Position numbers and translations under genes: made by a program. The notes beneath the pieces were generated by a model that was not told the DNA's origin, ran no database searches, and saw only the letters and a program-made list of their open reading frames with translations. From Bacteroidota bacterium (GTDB taxonomy: Bacteria > Bacteroidota > Bacteroidia > NS11-12g > UBA955), in assembly GCA_025354385.1 (NCBI GenBank), contig JANXMZ010000018.1:1-62035 (forward strand): 62,035 nucleotides of DNA, given 5' to 3'. Positions within the stretch are counted from its first letter, which is position 1, and each line of letters begins with the position of its first letter. This document shows positions 9,287-17,691 of this stretch, piece by piece.

Positions 9287-10174
9287 TCAAATCGAAACCT
9301 TGAAATCAGTGAAATTGAAACCACCAAAAATGCCATAACCATTGATAATATTGTTCGACATGGGTGTAGGTTGTGAAAAAGGGTCATCTTGGTTTTCTTT
9401 TTGTAGGGCTTGTCTTTTAAGGTATTCGAAAGTATTTTTGGTGCACGAATAGCTTCTAATGTTATAGGTAGCAGATGTTTTGTTTTTATTAATTCTACTA
9501 AAAGCGGTCACCCATTTTAAATTTAATTTTTTGACACCTTCTTCATTGTTAACAAACAATGTGTTGTTTGCAAACTCTGAATTGTTTTCAGAATTGTTGT
9601 CTGTCAAAATGCTATAAAGATCGCCAATGTAACCGTTAGACTTGCTAACCTTTATGCTGATCATAAGGTATTGACAGGGCTTGGAATAATTGATATTCAT
9701 TAAAGTGTTAGAATTGCCAATAGTTTGTGAATCGTTATTTAAGGTTGAATTTAAAATTGAATAATAACCCGAAGCATCTTTTATTTGAGCATAATCAGGA
9801 AGATAATCTTCACCGCTTACCATTGCATAGCCGGGGTAATAACATTCGAAGCGATATGTCTTGTTTATTTGTGGTGATTTTCCAGAATAATAACCTGAAA
9901 TTTGTTTTACATAAATGGCAGAGTCTATTAATTGATTATTTTCAAAAATTTTGACATAGGCATTGGGGTTATCAAGAATTTTGAATTTGGCATTATCAAT
10001 TGGGGACAAGCTTTTGGAGAGATGAAATTCAAAGAAAGTTTGCTTGTAAAAGAAACAATTTACCACCAATTTGCTTACATGCTTAGGGTAATTATCCACT
10101 TTCTCAGTTTTTTCGCAAGCTGATAAACTTGTTAAAATCAAAACCAAGGTAAGCGATTTAAGTAAACAATTCAT
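9287..10174 (-). CDS. DUF4249 lipoprotein, copy 2
   Basis: The lipoprotein signal LTSLSAC places the acylated Cys at residue 20 of a 295-residue protein. The body matches DUF4249, a family almost always encoded next to TonB-dependent receptors carrying an N-terminal carboxypeptidase-regulatory-like domain. The C-terminal block (KENQDDPFSQPTPMSNN then NGYGIFGG) is nearly identical to the neighbouring copy, so the two are tandem duplicates that have diverged elsewhere. I chose the ATG at 10174 rather than an in-frame TTG further upstream, because it gives a normal signal peptide and avoids overlap with the previous gene. It is the third gene of the receptor operon. The function is presumed to be a surface partner of the receptor. 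Confidence 0.85.
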   Translation of the reverse strand: MNCLLKSLTLVLILTSLSACEKTEKVDNYPKHVSKLVVNCFFYKQTFFEFHLSKSLSPIDNAKFKILDNPNAYVKIFENNQLIDSAIYVKQISGYYSGKSPQINKTYRFECYYPGYAMVSGEDYLPDYAQIKDASGYYSILNSTLNNDSQTIGNSNTLMNINYSKPCQYLMISIKVSKSNGYIGDLYSILTDNNSENNSEFANNTLFVNNEEGVKKLNLKWVTAFSRINKNKTSATYNIRSYSCTKNTFEYLKRQALQKENQDDPFSQPTPMSNNIINGYGIFGGFNFTDFKVSI

Positions 10175-10184
10175 CCTTGTTGAA

Positions 10185-11096
10185 CTAAAATGCAATTTTG
10201 TAATCTGTTACATTCACGCCTCCAAAAATACCGTACCCATTCACAATATTATTCGACATAGGCGTAGGTTGTGAAAAAGGATCGTCTTGGTTTTCCCATT
10301 GTAAGGATTGACGCTTTAAATATTCATAGCTAGTCTTGCTGCAAGAATAGGTTGTAATGATATAGTTTGAAGTCGATTTATTTTTAAAAATATAACCATA
10401 ATCAGTGACCCATTTTAAATTTAAATTATTAATGCCATTCGGATTACTTACAAATAATTTGGAGGCAATATATTCTGTTTCATTCGAGGCGTTTAGGTCA
10501 GATATGTCTTCGTATACTTCTTGGTAATAATAGGTCATATTTGGATTGTAATAATAGTAGTAATATTTTTTTATAATTACCATTAAATACTTAGGATTAT
10601 TAGAGTATTCAATATTTAAATTGGTGGCAAAATTTCCATTAATAATAGTGTCGTTAGATTCATATGAGTTAAGAATAGTATAAAACCCTTTTGCCTTTTG
10701 CACACCTGCTGTGTCGGGTAAATAATCTTCACTCGTTACAAAACCCAAACCTGGATAATTGCATTCGAATCTGTAATTATGATTGGCGGATCCTGTTTTT
10801 AAAGTGGTGCTTGTGTATCTTGGATATACCCCGCCTTTGCAAACAAGAGAATCAAAAAAGATATTGTCTTCGTATATTTTTATAAAAGCTTTAGTGCTAT
10901 TTAATTGTTTAAAAGGTGCATTGTCAATAGGAGATAAGCTCTTAGACAATACAAAACTGAATGTGCTATCTGAACTGAAAAAACAATTGGCCACCAACTT
11001 GCCTTCATGCTTAGGGAAATTATCCACCTTCTCGGTCTTTTCGCAAGATGGAAAAATGATACTAACAATCAACAAAAATATAAAGTAATTTCTCAT
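10185..11096 (-). CDS. DUF4249 lipoprotein, copy 1
   Basis: This is a 303-residue lipoprotein with lipobox FPSC (Cys18) followed by EKTEKVDNFPKHEGKLVANCFF, a start closely matched in the next gene. The domain is DUF4249. It begins five bases after the TonB receptor stop codon and ends ten bases before its paralogue, so the three genes form an operon. A Tyr-rich tract (KKYYYYYYNPN, about 179-189) is an oddity absent from the sister copy. The lipid anchor implies attachment to the outer membrane. Confidence 0.88.
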   Translation of the reverse strand: MRNYFIFLLIVSIIFPSCEKTEKVDNFPKHEGKLVANCFFSSDSTFSFVLSKSLSPIDNAPFKQLNSTKAFIKIYEDNIFFDSLVCKGGVYPRYTSTTLKTGSANHNYRFECNYPGLGFVTSEDYLPDTAGVQKAKGFYTILNSYESNDTIINGNFATNLNIEYSNNPKYLMVIIKKYYYYYYNPNMTYYYQEVYEDISDLNASNETEYIASKLFVSNPNGINNLNLKWVTDYGYIFKNKSTSNYIITTYSCSKTSYEYLKRQSLQWENQDDPFSQPTPMSNNIVNGYGIFGGVNVTDYKIAF

Positions 11097-11101
11097 AATT
11101 A

Positions 11102-13459
11102 TTAAAATTTAAAACCAATATTCAAAGATGGTAATATGGGGAATAATCCAACCCTTATAATTTGCTTATTCCCCCTAGAATCTGTCCCAATTTTATAGTA
11201 GAATGGATTGATTCGACTATAGGCATTGTATATACTAAAATTGATGTCTATCATGCCCCATTTCTTTTTAATATGCCGAGTAATACTCAAATCGAGACGA
11301 TGATAATTGGCAAATCTGAAATTATTTCTACCTGAGTAACCATATACAGGAGAAGTGGTGTAAAACGAAGTAGGGGAATAGCCTGGATAAGCTGCCGTGG
11401 CCAAAGTTGTTGCATTCCCTGTTCTGAAAACCCACACCAATCCATAATCCCAATTAGCGTTTTCCTTGTAGTTAAGTACAAATGAGATGTCATGTCGGCT
11501 ATCGTATTTGTAATAAAATTCTTTTCCGAAATTAACCTCTGGTATGGTGCGTTTTATCCATGAGAGTGTGTAGCCAATCCAACCAGTAACAGCACCTGAT
11601 TTTTTTTGTAAAAGCCATTCGAATCCGTAGCCTCTTCCTTTACCTGCAGCTACTTTGTTTTCCCAGCTATTGTTAACATTTAAAAAAGAAGCACCTTCCT
11701 TAAACTCGATAATATGATTCATGCTTTTATAATACGTTTCGAATGTAAACTCATACATGTCATTAAAAGATTTGGCAACCCCCATGGCTACTTGGTTAGA
11801 TGACATGGGTTTTACAATGTTAGTAGCTGGAACCCATAAATCATTTGGCAAGCCTAAATTATTATTGGTTAGCAAATGAATATTCTGTCGCATGTTGGCA
11901 TAAGAGGCCTTTACCGACCAGTTTTTACCGAGCAAATACCTGCCTGCAAATCGCGGTTGAAGCGAAGGAAAGAAACTGCTTTTGTAATTGTATAAATTAA
12001 AATGCAGTCCATAATTAATTTTTAATTTTTTAGAAACTTCAAAATCATCTTCACTGTACAATGAAGTTTCGAATGAATTGGTTTTGTCGCTGCCAAATGT
12101 TGTATCTATGCTGCGTTGTCCAGTTTCTTTATATTTTATGGTGTTTCTGCCGGGTATAAATTGATGAGCAATGACACTAAAACCGGTTCTAAAATAATGT
12201 TTACCATTGTTAATTTCAGCATCACTTTTTAATGATATATCGCGGATGCTACTTGTAAAGCCGTTGTAATTCATCTGCTCCAAAGTGGCAGTGTCATTGG
12301 CCTCGCTGCTAGAAGCGGATTGCACAATTTCATAATAATATTTGGTGTAATTAATTTGGGAATTTATGAAAATATTTTTGTTCAATACTTTGTTCCAACG
12401 CAAACCGCCTAATTGATTACCCCACTGATTTCGGTCTTCACTTTTATCTGAAATAGTTTTGCCATCATATAAATAAGAGTATGGTTTGCTTTTAACATAG
12501 TACTTGTCTTTACCTGTATAATAACTCAAATACAAGCGATTATTTTTATTTACTTTCCAATTTATTTTGGCATTCATGTCCGAGAAAAAATAACCTTGGC
12601 TATAACCATTGTTTCCATTGGCCAATTGAAATAATGGCTGTAATAAAAAATCCAAATATGTCCTACGTCCGCTAATCATAAATGAAGCCTTGTCTTTTTT
12701 GATTGGACCTTCGAGCGTTAATTTTGAAGCAAGAGCCCCAACACTGCCCTCTGCTTTGAACTTTTTCATATTTCCTTCCTTCATAGTAATGTCTAATACA
12801 CTACTCAATCGTCCACCATACCTCGCAGGAAAACCGCCTTTCAAAATTTGCACATGGTTAATGGCATCTGTATTAAAAATAGAAAAAAAACCGAATAAGT
12901 GACTGGCGTTATACACAGGTGAGCCATCTAATAATATTAAATTTTGGTCGGGGCCTCCTCCACGTACATACAAACCTGTACTACCCTCGGAACCTCCTTT
13001 AATGCCGGGCATTAATTGTATGGCTTTAATAATATCGGCCTCTCCCATAAAACGCGGCATCATTTTTATCTGTTGCACATTCATAGTGATGGTACTCATT
13101 TGTGTACTATTTACAATTTTCTCATCCTTTTTGCCATTAAATTTTACGCCCTTAAATTGATAAACGGGTGTTAAAAAAACATTCAGTGGCAATTCTGTTG
13201 TGGTCAAAATAGTAATTGTTTTTCCATCAAACCCAACATGACTGATGTAGAGGTAAGGTGTGTCTTTATTGCTTTGCAAGCTGAAGTAGCCATAGTTATT
13301 GGTACTTGTGCTTGCCTCTTCATTTACAAGTTTAACGTATGCACCTACCAATCTTTCTCCATTTGTAGAATCCTGAACATATCCATAAATGGTTTTTTGT
13401 GCGCTTGTCGAAAGTGTAACGAATAAAAATAACAGTATCGAGATTTGTTTCATTGCCAT
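11102..13459 (-). CDS. TonB-dependent outer-membrane receptor with carboxypeptidase-regulatory-like domain
   Basis: This 785-residue receptor has a signal peptide (to about residue 20) and a CarboxypepD_reg-like beta-sandwich (KTIYGYVQDSTNGERLVGAYV..., about 22-105). The plug domain has MPRFMGEADIIKAIQLMPGIKGGSEGSTGLYVRGGGPDQNLILLDG (about 134-180). The 22-strand barrel ends in LPSLNIGFKF. This is the FecA/SusC-like active importer class energised by TonB. Co-transcription with two DUF4249 lipoproteins defines a receptor-lipoprotein system, but no substrate can be inferred. There are two possible ATGs at the start (MAMKQ); I kept the first. A near-consensus promoter (TAnnTTTG with one mismatch) lies upstream. 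Confidence 0.92.
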   Translation of the reverse strand: MAMKQISILLFLFVTLSTSAQKTIYGYVQDSTNGERLVGAYVKLVNEEASTSTNNYGYFSLQSNKDTPYLYISHVGFDGKTITILTTTELPLNVFLTPVYQFKGVKFNGKKDEKIVNSTQMSTITMNVQQIKMMPRFMGEADIIKAIQLMPGIKGGSEGSTGLYVRGGGPDQNLILLDGSPVYNASHLFGFFSIFNTDAINHVQILKGGFPARYGGRLSSVLDITMKEGNMKKFKAEGSVGALASKLTLEGPIKKDKASFMISGRRTYLDFLLQPLFQLANGNNGYSQGYFFSDMNAKINWKVNKNNRLYLSYYTGKDKYYVKSKPYSYLYDGKTISDKSEDRNQWGNQLGGLRWNKVLNKNIFINSQINYTKYYYEIVQSASSSEANDTATLEQMNYNGFTSSIRDISLKSDAEINNGKHYFRTGFSVIAHQFIPGRNTIKYKETGQRSIDTTFGSDKTNSFETSLYSEDDFEVSKKLKINYGLHFNLYNYKSSFFPSLQPRFAGRYLLGKNWSVKASYANMRQNIHLLTNNNLGLPNDLWVPATNIVKPMSSNQVAMGVAKSFNDMYEFTFETYYKSMNHIIEFKEGASFLNVNNSWENKVAAGKGRGYGFEWLLQKKSGAVTGWIGYTLSWIKRTIPEVNFGKEFYYKYDSRHDISFVLNYKENANWDYGLVWVFRTGNATTLATAAYPGYSPTSFYTTSPVYGYSGRNNFRFANYHRLDLSITRHIKKKWGMIDINFSIYNAYSRINPFYYKIGTDSRGNKQIIRVGLFPILPSLNIGFKF

Positions 13460-13604
13460 GCTGAACGCAATCTATATATTTTTATTGTATTTGTTACTTT
13501 TATTTGGCAAATATGTCATTTTTAATCTATTAATTTAATGTGTTTCTTTTTTGAATTAGTCGAAATAATAAAGAATGTGAATTTCCTTATGTGGCAAAAA
13601 AATG

Positions 13605-13612
13605 TACATTTG
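13605..13612 (+). promoter_or_regulatory. Minus-7 element for dapB (TACATTTG)
   Basis: A perfect TAnnTTTG, 23 bases before the TTG start of dapB. The ATG at 13614 just after it is out of frame. Confidence 0.6.
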
Positions 13613-13635
13613 CATGGAATTAAAAATATTTTATT

Positions 13636-14352
13636 TTGAAGATTGCATTGATTGGGTATGGTAAGATGGGGCAAATGATAGAGCAGATTGCTATATCAAA
13701 AGGTCATCAGATAGTAGTTGCAATAAAATCAGATTCAACACAGCAAGACTGGAATCTTTTAAGAAATGCAGATGTTGCTATTGAATTTACAAAACCAGAT
13801 ATAGCGATGCAAAATATTTTTAAATGTTTTGATGCTAATGTACCTGTAGTAGTTGGTACTACTGGATGGTATCAGCATTTGGAAGAAGTAAAATTGCGTT
13901 GCATAAGTGAAAAACAGACGATTTTAACAGCTACTAATTTTAGCATTGGCGTTAACTTGTTCTTCCATCTCAATAAAGTACTTGCCAAGTTGATGGAAAA
14001 TTTACCAGAATACAGTGTTAAAATGGAAGAGATTCACCATACAAAAAAACTCGATGCTCCCAGTGGCACTGCGATAACACTTGCAGAGGGAATACTTGCT
14101 GAGTTGAGTCGCAAGAATAATTGGAAATTAGGTTCAGAATCATCTTTAGAAAATGAAATTGCTATCAATGCAATTCGCAAAGATGAGGTGCCAGGAACCC
14201 ATTCCATTACCTACACATCTGCCATAGATGATATTGAAATAAAACACACCGCTCATAGTCGTGCAGGTTTCGCCTCAGGGGCAGTTATTGCCGCAGAATG
14301 GTTGCATGGCAAAAAAGGTGTCTTCACAATGAATGATTTAATTGGATTTTAA
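13636..14352 (+). CDS. dapB: 4-hydroxy-tetrahydrodipicolinate reductase
   Basis: DapB reduces 4-hydroxy-tetrahydrodipicolinate with NAD(P)H in the diaminopimelate/lysine pathway. The N-terminal Rossmann motif GYGKMGQMI (7-15) is followed by VVGTTGW (about 73-79), EEIHHTKKLDAPSGTA with the catalytic His and Lys (about 133-148), and HSRAGFASG near the C-terminus. The 238-residue length is on the short side but complete. Translation must start at TTG: MKIALIGYG is the family's usual beginning and no in-frame ATG precedes it downstream of the promoter. lepB follows 28 bases later, so the two are probably co-transcribed. Confidence 0.95.
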   Translation: MKIALIGYGKMGQMIEQIAISKGHQIVVAIKSDSTQQDWNLLRNADVAIEFTKPDIAMQNIFKCFDANVPVVVGTTGWYQHLEEVKLRCISEKQTILTATNFSIGVNLFFHLNKVLAKLMENLPEYSVKMEEIHHTKKLDAPSGTAITLAEGILAELSRKNNWKLGSESSLENEIAINAIRKDEVPGTHSITYTSAIDDIEIKHTAHSRAGFASGAVIAAEWLHGKKGVFTMNDLIGF

Positions 14353-14380
14353 AAAATATAAACACTACTTTTAATAAAAG

Positions 14381-16102
14381 ATGAACCCCACCAACTTCTC
14401 CTATTTCTTAATATTTTATGTGCCATTGTATTTGGCAACACATATTGGCCTGTATTTACTTTTCAGAAAAGCAAATGTAAAAATGGCCTGGCTAGCATTC
14501 TTTCCTGTAGTATGTTATTGGCCGTGGATTCAATTAACAGGCCGTCCAAAGGCATGGATTTTCTGGGCCTTGCTGCCAGCTGCAGATATTATTATTTGGT
14601 TCAGCTTGGTGATAGATATGATGGAAAGTTTTGGAAAGTTTAAATTTATTGAACAGGTTACTGGTGTATTATTTCCATTCTATTATTATCCAAAATTGGT
14701 TTTAGATAAAAAGGTAGTTTATCTTGGTCAATCTAGAACACCTGAATTTAGGAAAAAATACATTCCTACCAAACGTGGTCCTGGTCGTGAGTGGGCAGAT
14801 GCTATTTTCTTCGCATTTATAGTGGCATATTTAATTAGAACGTTTCAATTGGAGCCATACAAGATACCAACCTCCTCCATGGAAGATAGTATGATGGTTG
14901 GCGATTTTTTATTTGTGAGTAAAATGAATTATGGGCCTCGCTTCCCAATTACACCAATTGCATTTCCATTGGTGCATCAGGATTTGGCAGGGGCTAAAGC
15001 ATATTCAGATTTATTGCATTTGCCTTACATGCGATTACCCGGTTTTCAAAATATTAAGCGCAATGATCCTGTAGTGTTCAATGTGCCTTGGGATCAAATA
15101 GATCCTACAGACCGCCCAGTTGATAAAATGCAAAACTATGTAAAGCGATGCGTAGGAATACCTGGCGATAAATTGCAAATCAAGAATGGTATTCTATACA
15201 TCAATGATGAAGTAGCTTATCAAGCGCCAAAAATGCAACATAACTACATCATTAAATTTAAACCTAATGCTGTGGTGCCAACGGAAGAAGTGTTAACAAA
15301 TGAATATGATATTTATGACTTTGGGTTTTTTGATAGTCGCACAATACGCGTTGCGCTTAACAACGATGACTTGGCTAGGTTTAAACAGGATTTCGAAATA
15401 GAAAATATTATGCAAAATATTGCTCCTGAAAAGGGGAACTTTTATTCACCAGATGAAGGAGGTGAGTTCAATGCGATTATTAAGGTAAAAGACAGTATGC
15501 AATTATCTGATGATGATATGCGAAAATTAGGCATTATGTACAGTGTGCCTTTGACATCTGATTTAAGAAATTTGTTAGTAATGATGGACGATCAATTTAT
15601 AAGTCCCGCCAAGTTTAAAATTGTTCCTAAGATTGATACCATTGCACACAAACGTCAGTTAAGAGCGAGAGGCTCTAATGCTTTTCCTGATAATATGGAC
15701 GCACACCCGTGGAACAAGGATAATTTCGGACCATTGATTTTGCCTAAAAGAGGGGAATCAATTAAAATTACGAAAGATAATTTCTATATTTACCAAAGGG
15801 CTATCTCCATATACGAAGGCCATCCTAGTTATGAATTGCGAGGAAGTACACCTTACATGGATGGTAAACCTTTAGAAAATTACACATTCGAATACGATTA
15901 TTATTGGATGATGGGAGATAACCGTGACAATTCATTAGATTCCAGATTCTGGGGTTACGTGCCGGAAAATCATATTGTAGGAAAACCATTGTTTGTTTTC
16001 TTTAGCATTCAATATCGCCATGCAGATAGACCTGAACCTGGAAGCGATGGTAATGAGTTTGTAAAAGTGCGCTGGAATAGATTGTTCAAAGGCATAAAGT
16101 AA
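14381..16102 (+). CDS. lepB: Signal peptidase I, large Bacteroidota form
   Basis: This is the membrane-bound leader peptidase that removes Sec signal peptides. Three hydrophobic segments precede the S26 fold (about 7-28, 36-51, 58-80), with another at 140-155. Catalytic Ser166 is in IPTSSMEDSM and the general-base Lys255 in YVKRCVGIPGD. The closing box MGDNRDNSLDSRFWG is near residue 510. The 240-odd residues between boxes are far more than in E. coli and include an insertion (about 290-480) with no recognised motif. The total of 573 residues fits the enlarged Bacteroidota type. It is the second gene after dapB and is followed by a strong terminator. Confidence 0.93.
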   Translation: MNPTNFSYFLIFYVPLYLATHIGLYLLFRKANVKMAWLAFFPVVCYWPWIQLTGRPKAWIFWALLPAADIIIWFSLVIDMMESFGKFKFIEQVTGVLFPFYYYPKLVLDKKVVYLGQSRTPEFRKKYIPTKRGPGREWADAIFFAFIVAYLIRTFQLEPYKIPTSSMEDSMMVGDFLFVSKMNYGPRFPITPIAFPLVHQDLAGAKAYSDLLHLPYMRLPGFQNIKRNDPVVFNVPWDQIDPTDRPVDKMQNYVKRCVGIPGDKLQIKNGILYINDEVAYQAPKMQHNYIIKFKPNAVVPTEEVLTNEYDIYDFGFFDSRTIRVALNNDDLARFKQDFEIENIMQNIAPEKGNFYSPDEGGEFNAIIKVKDSMQLSDDDMRKLGIMYSVPLTSDLRNLLVMMDDQFISPAKFKIVPKIDTIAHKRQLRARGSNAFPDNMDAHPWNKDNFGPLILPKRGESIKITKDNFYIYQRAISIYEGHPSYELRGSTPYMDGKPLENYTFEYDYYWMMGDNRDNSLDSRFWGYVPENHIVGKPLFVFFSIQYRHADRPEPGSDGNEFVKVRWNRLFKGIK

Positions 16103-16120
16103 TTAGAAAAATATTATTTG

Positions 16121-16151
16121 AAATGGTCATTCTTAAGAGTGACCATTTTTT
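16121..16151 (+). terminator. Rho-independent terminator after lepB
   Basis: The stem AAATGGTCA / TGACCATTT with an inner partly paired loop is followed by a run of six T. It starts 19 bases after the lepB stop. Confidence 0.85.
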
Positions 16152-16254
16152 ATTTCTACAAGTTTTGTTGAACTTTATTACGATATTATATATTTTCTTA
16201 AACAGATATTTGTTGGAACAAAAATTGGATACTTGTTATTCAAGAAGAATTATT

Positions 16255-16262
16255 TATTTTTG
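16255..16262 (+). promoter_or_regulatory. Minus-7 element (TATTTTTG) for the first STAS-like gene
   Basis: A perfect TAnnTTTG, 12 bases before the ATG at 16275. It lies inside the longer TTG-started reading frame, which excludes that longer start. Confidence 0.6.
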
Positions 16263-16274
16263 AATACTATACAG

Positions 16275-16658
16275 ATGAATCCGGAGACGAATAAAGTTGC
16301 CAAATCTATTTCAATGTTGGATGACAATACCCTCGAAGTTATATTTCAGGACAGAGTTATGCTCGATTTGCAGGCCATGCAGTTAGTAGATCAGTTTTGC
16401 AGCGAGTTGGTGGGTGATTTGCGCGTTAAACGACTTATAATTGCAGGTAGAAATACCCAAATATCTAAAGAAGCAAGGGTATATGGACAGTTAAAAAGCA
16501 AAGAATTAAAAAATAAAGTGATTGCAGAGGCAGTTGTGGTCAATTCATTGACACAAAAAATGGTGGCCAATTTTTATTTTGCTTTTGTAAAGGATTTTTA
16601 CCCTGCAAAATTCTTTACGGATATTGATAAAGCCAAAGAATGGCTATCGGAATTTTAA
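16275..16658 (+). CDS. SpoIIAA/STAS-like small protein, copy 1
   Basis: This 127-residue cytosolic protein belongs to a Bacteroidota group with a SpoIIAA-like (STAS/Sec14-type) fold; I believe it corresponds to DUF7793. Typical points are VAKSISMLDDNTLEVIF at the start, KRLIIAGRNTQISKEAR (about 54-70), and the closing KFFTDIDKAKEWL, which is the usual end of SpoIIAA-like proteins. No conserved phosphorylatable Ser of true anti-sigma antagonists is obvious. It is a tandem paralogue of the next gene, but each has its own promoter. The ATG at 16275 is chosen because the promoter lies within the longer alternative and the length then matches the sister. Confidence 0.75.
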   Translation: MNPETNKVAKSISMLDDNTLEVIFQDRVMLDLQAMQLVDQFCSELVGDLRVKRLIIAGRNTQISKEARVYGQLKSKELKNKVIAEAVVVNSLTQKMVANFYFAFVKDFYPAKFFTDIDKAKEWLSEF

Positions 16659-16779
16659 GGGAATCTATTCAAATAAAGTCTTATACTGGAATTAAAGATA
16701 ATGCTATATCAATTGTTGTTAATTCGCAATTAGATAGAATATATTAATTTAATAATGTTGGGGATGTTAAAATATAGGG

Positions 16780-16787
16780 TATATTTG
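16780..16787 (+). promoter_or_regulatory. Minus-7 element (TATATTTG) for the second STAS-like gene
   Basis: A perfect TAnnTTTG, 22 bases before the ATG at 16810. A TTG at 16759-16761 is a weak minus-33 candidate. Confidence 0.65.
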
Positions 16788-16809
16788 CACCCCTTAAAAT
16801 CATTGTATC

Positions 16810-17190
16810 ATGCCACTAGTTAATAAACTTGTAAAATCAATTCAAATGATAGACCAACAAACGGTAGAATTAGTTTTAAATGATAAAATATTAATTGATT
16901 TAAATGGGATTAAGGCAGTGGTTGATTATTTTGAAAAATATACAAAAGGAGAGCCATTCAAGAGACTAATAGTAACGGCACCCGCCACCAGCATAACAAA
17001 AGAAGCCCGTTTTTTCTGGCATAAAGTATCTACAGAAAATAAAAATGTTGTGATTTCTGAAGCAATATTGGTTCACAATTTACCTCAAAAAATGATTGCA
17101 AATTTTTATTTCAATTGCATCAAAGACAGATATCCAACAAAGTTTTTTACGAATTTAGAAAAGGCCAAAGATTGGCTAAAGGAACAATAA
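16810..17190 (+). CDS. SpoIIAA/STAS-like small protein, copy 2
   Basis: This 126-residue paralogue of the preceding gene shares the pattern NKxxKSIxMxDxxTxE, the KRLIV...ITKEAR block (about 55-70), QKMIANFYF (about 97-105) and the end KFFTNLEKAKDWL. The divergence is high enough that this is not a recent duplication. There is no signal peptide. Its gene lies 501 bases upstream of a large sensor kinase, but with a long untranslated gap, so a link to that kinase is only conjecture. Such proteins may act as small protein-protein switches. Confidence 0.75.
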   Translation: MPLVNKLVKSIQMIDQQTVELVLNDKILIDLNGIKAVVDYFEKYTKGEPFKRLIVTAPATSITKEARFFWHKVSTENKNVVISEAILVHNLPQKMIANFYFNCIKDRYPTKFFTNLEKAKDWLKEQ

Positions 17191-17691
17191 ATCAACATGA
17201 TTTTTGATTTGGTTGTAAATGAAAATGGGGGGTAATAGAATTTCGATTATGGGAATTTAATACTTGATTGACAGGACATAATTAAATCAAATCCTGCACA
17301 GCTTGGGCAATTTCATTTTGCAGCCACCGTTTAATGGATATTTACGAAATTCAGGATTTCAACTATTTTAAATATGGTTTTTGCAAGTGTTTTCTTTAAA
17401 TATATTTTTTTAAAAAAACTGATAGTTAGCTATATATGTAAATTTCTTTATTTTTTTGCAGATATAACAAATCAGTTAGTATACTTGAATTATAAACAAA
17501 AGAATATTTGAGTTTTTATACTTAGTAAGTGTTTATACTCAAATTTATCAGCTTGTTAATGTTGGAAATAGAATGCAATACAATGGAGATGAAATGAAAA
17601 ATGACAATCATTATTAATGATAGGAAATTTGAAATACCCACAAACTTTTTTCAGGCACTTAACCTTTTATACCTTAATTGATAAATTATAG
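17191..17691. other. Long non-coding region upstream of the sensor kinase
   Basis: About 500 bases of very AT-rich sequence. I see no perfect TAnnTTTG box close to the kinase start and no clean terminator. A minus-strand stretch around 17285-17345 could encode a short peptide tail but has an immediate upstream stop, so I do not call a gene. A long kinase leader or upstream regulation is possible. Confidence 0.5.

Noticed and set aside
11621..11660. tRNA-like ttcgaatcc sequence
   Set aside because: It lies inside the TonB receptor gene with no cloverleaf around it. No tRNA gene was found in the window.
16233..16274. Longer starts (TTG) for several frames: 16233, 22256, 26417, 28679, 29171, 44508, 47771, 58135
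   Set aside because: In most, the promoter box lies inside or directly before the extension, or the extension adds no signal or domain sequence. ATG starts downstream give normal lengths.
17285..17345. Minus-strand frame reading KRWLQNEIAQAVQDLI, as the tail of a lost gene
   Set aside because: A stop codon lies immediately upstream, and I see no continuation in any frame. Too short to call a pseudogene.
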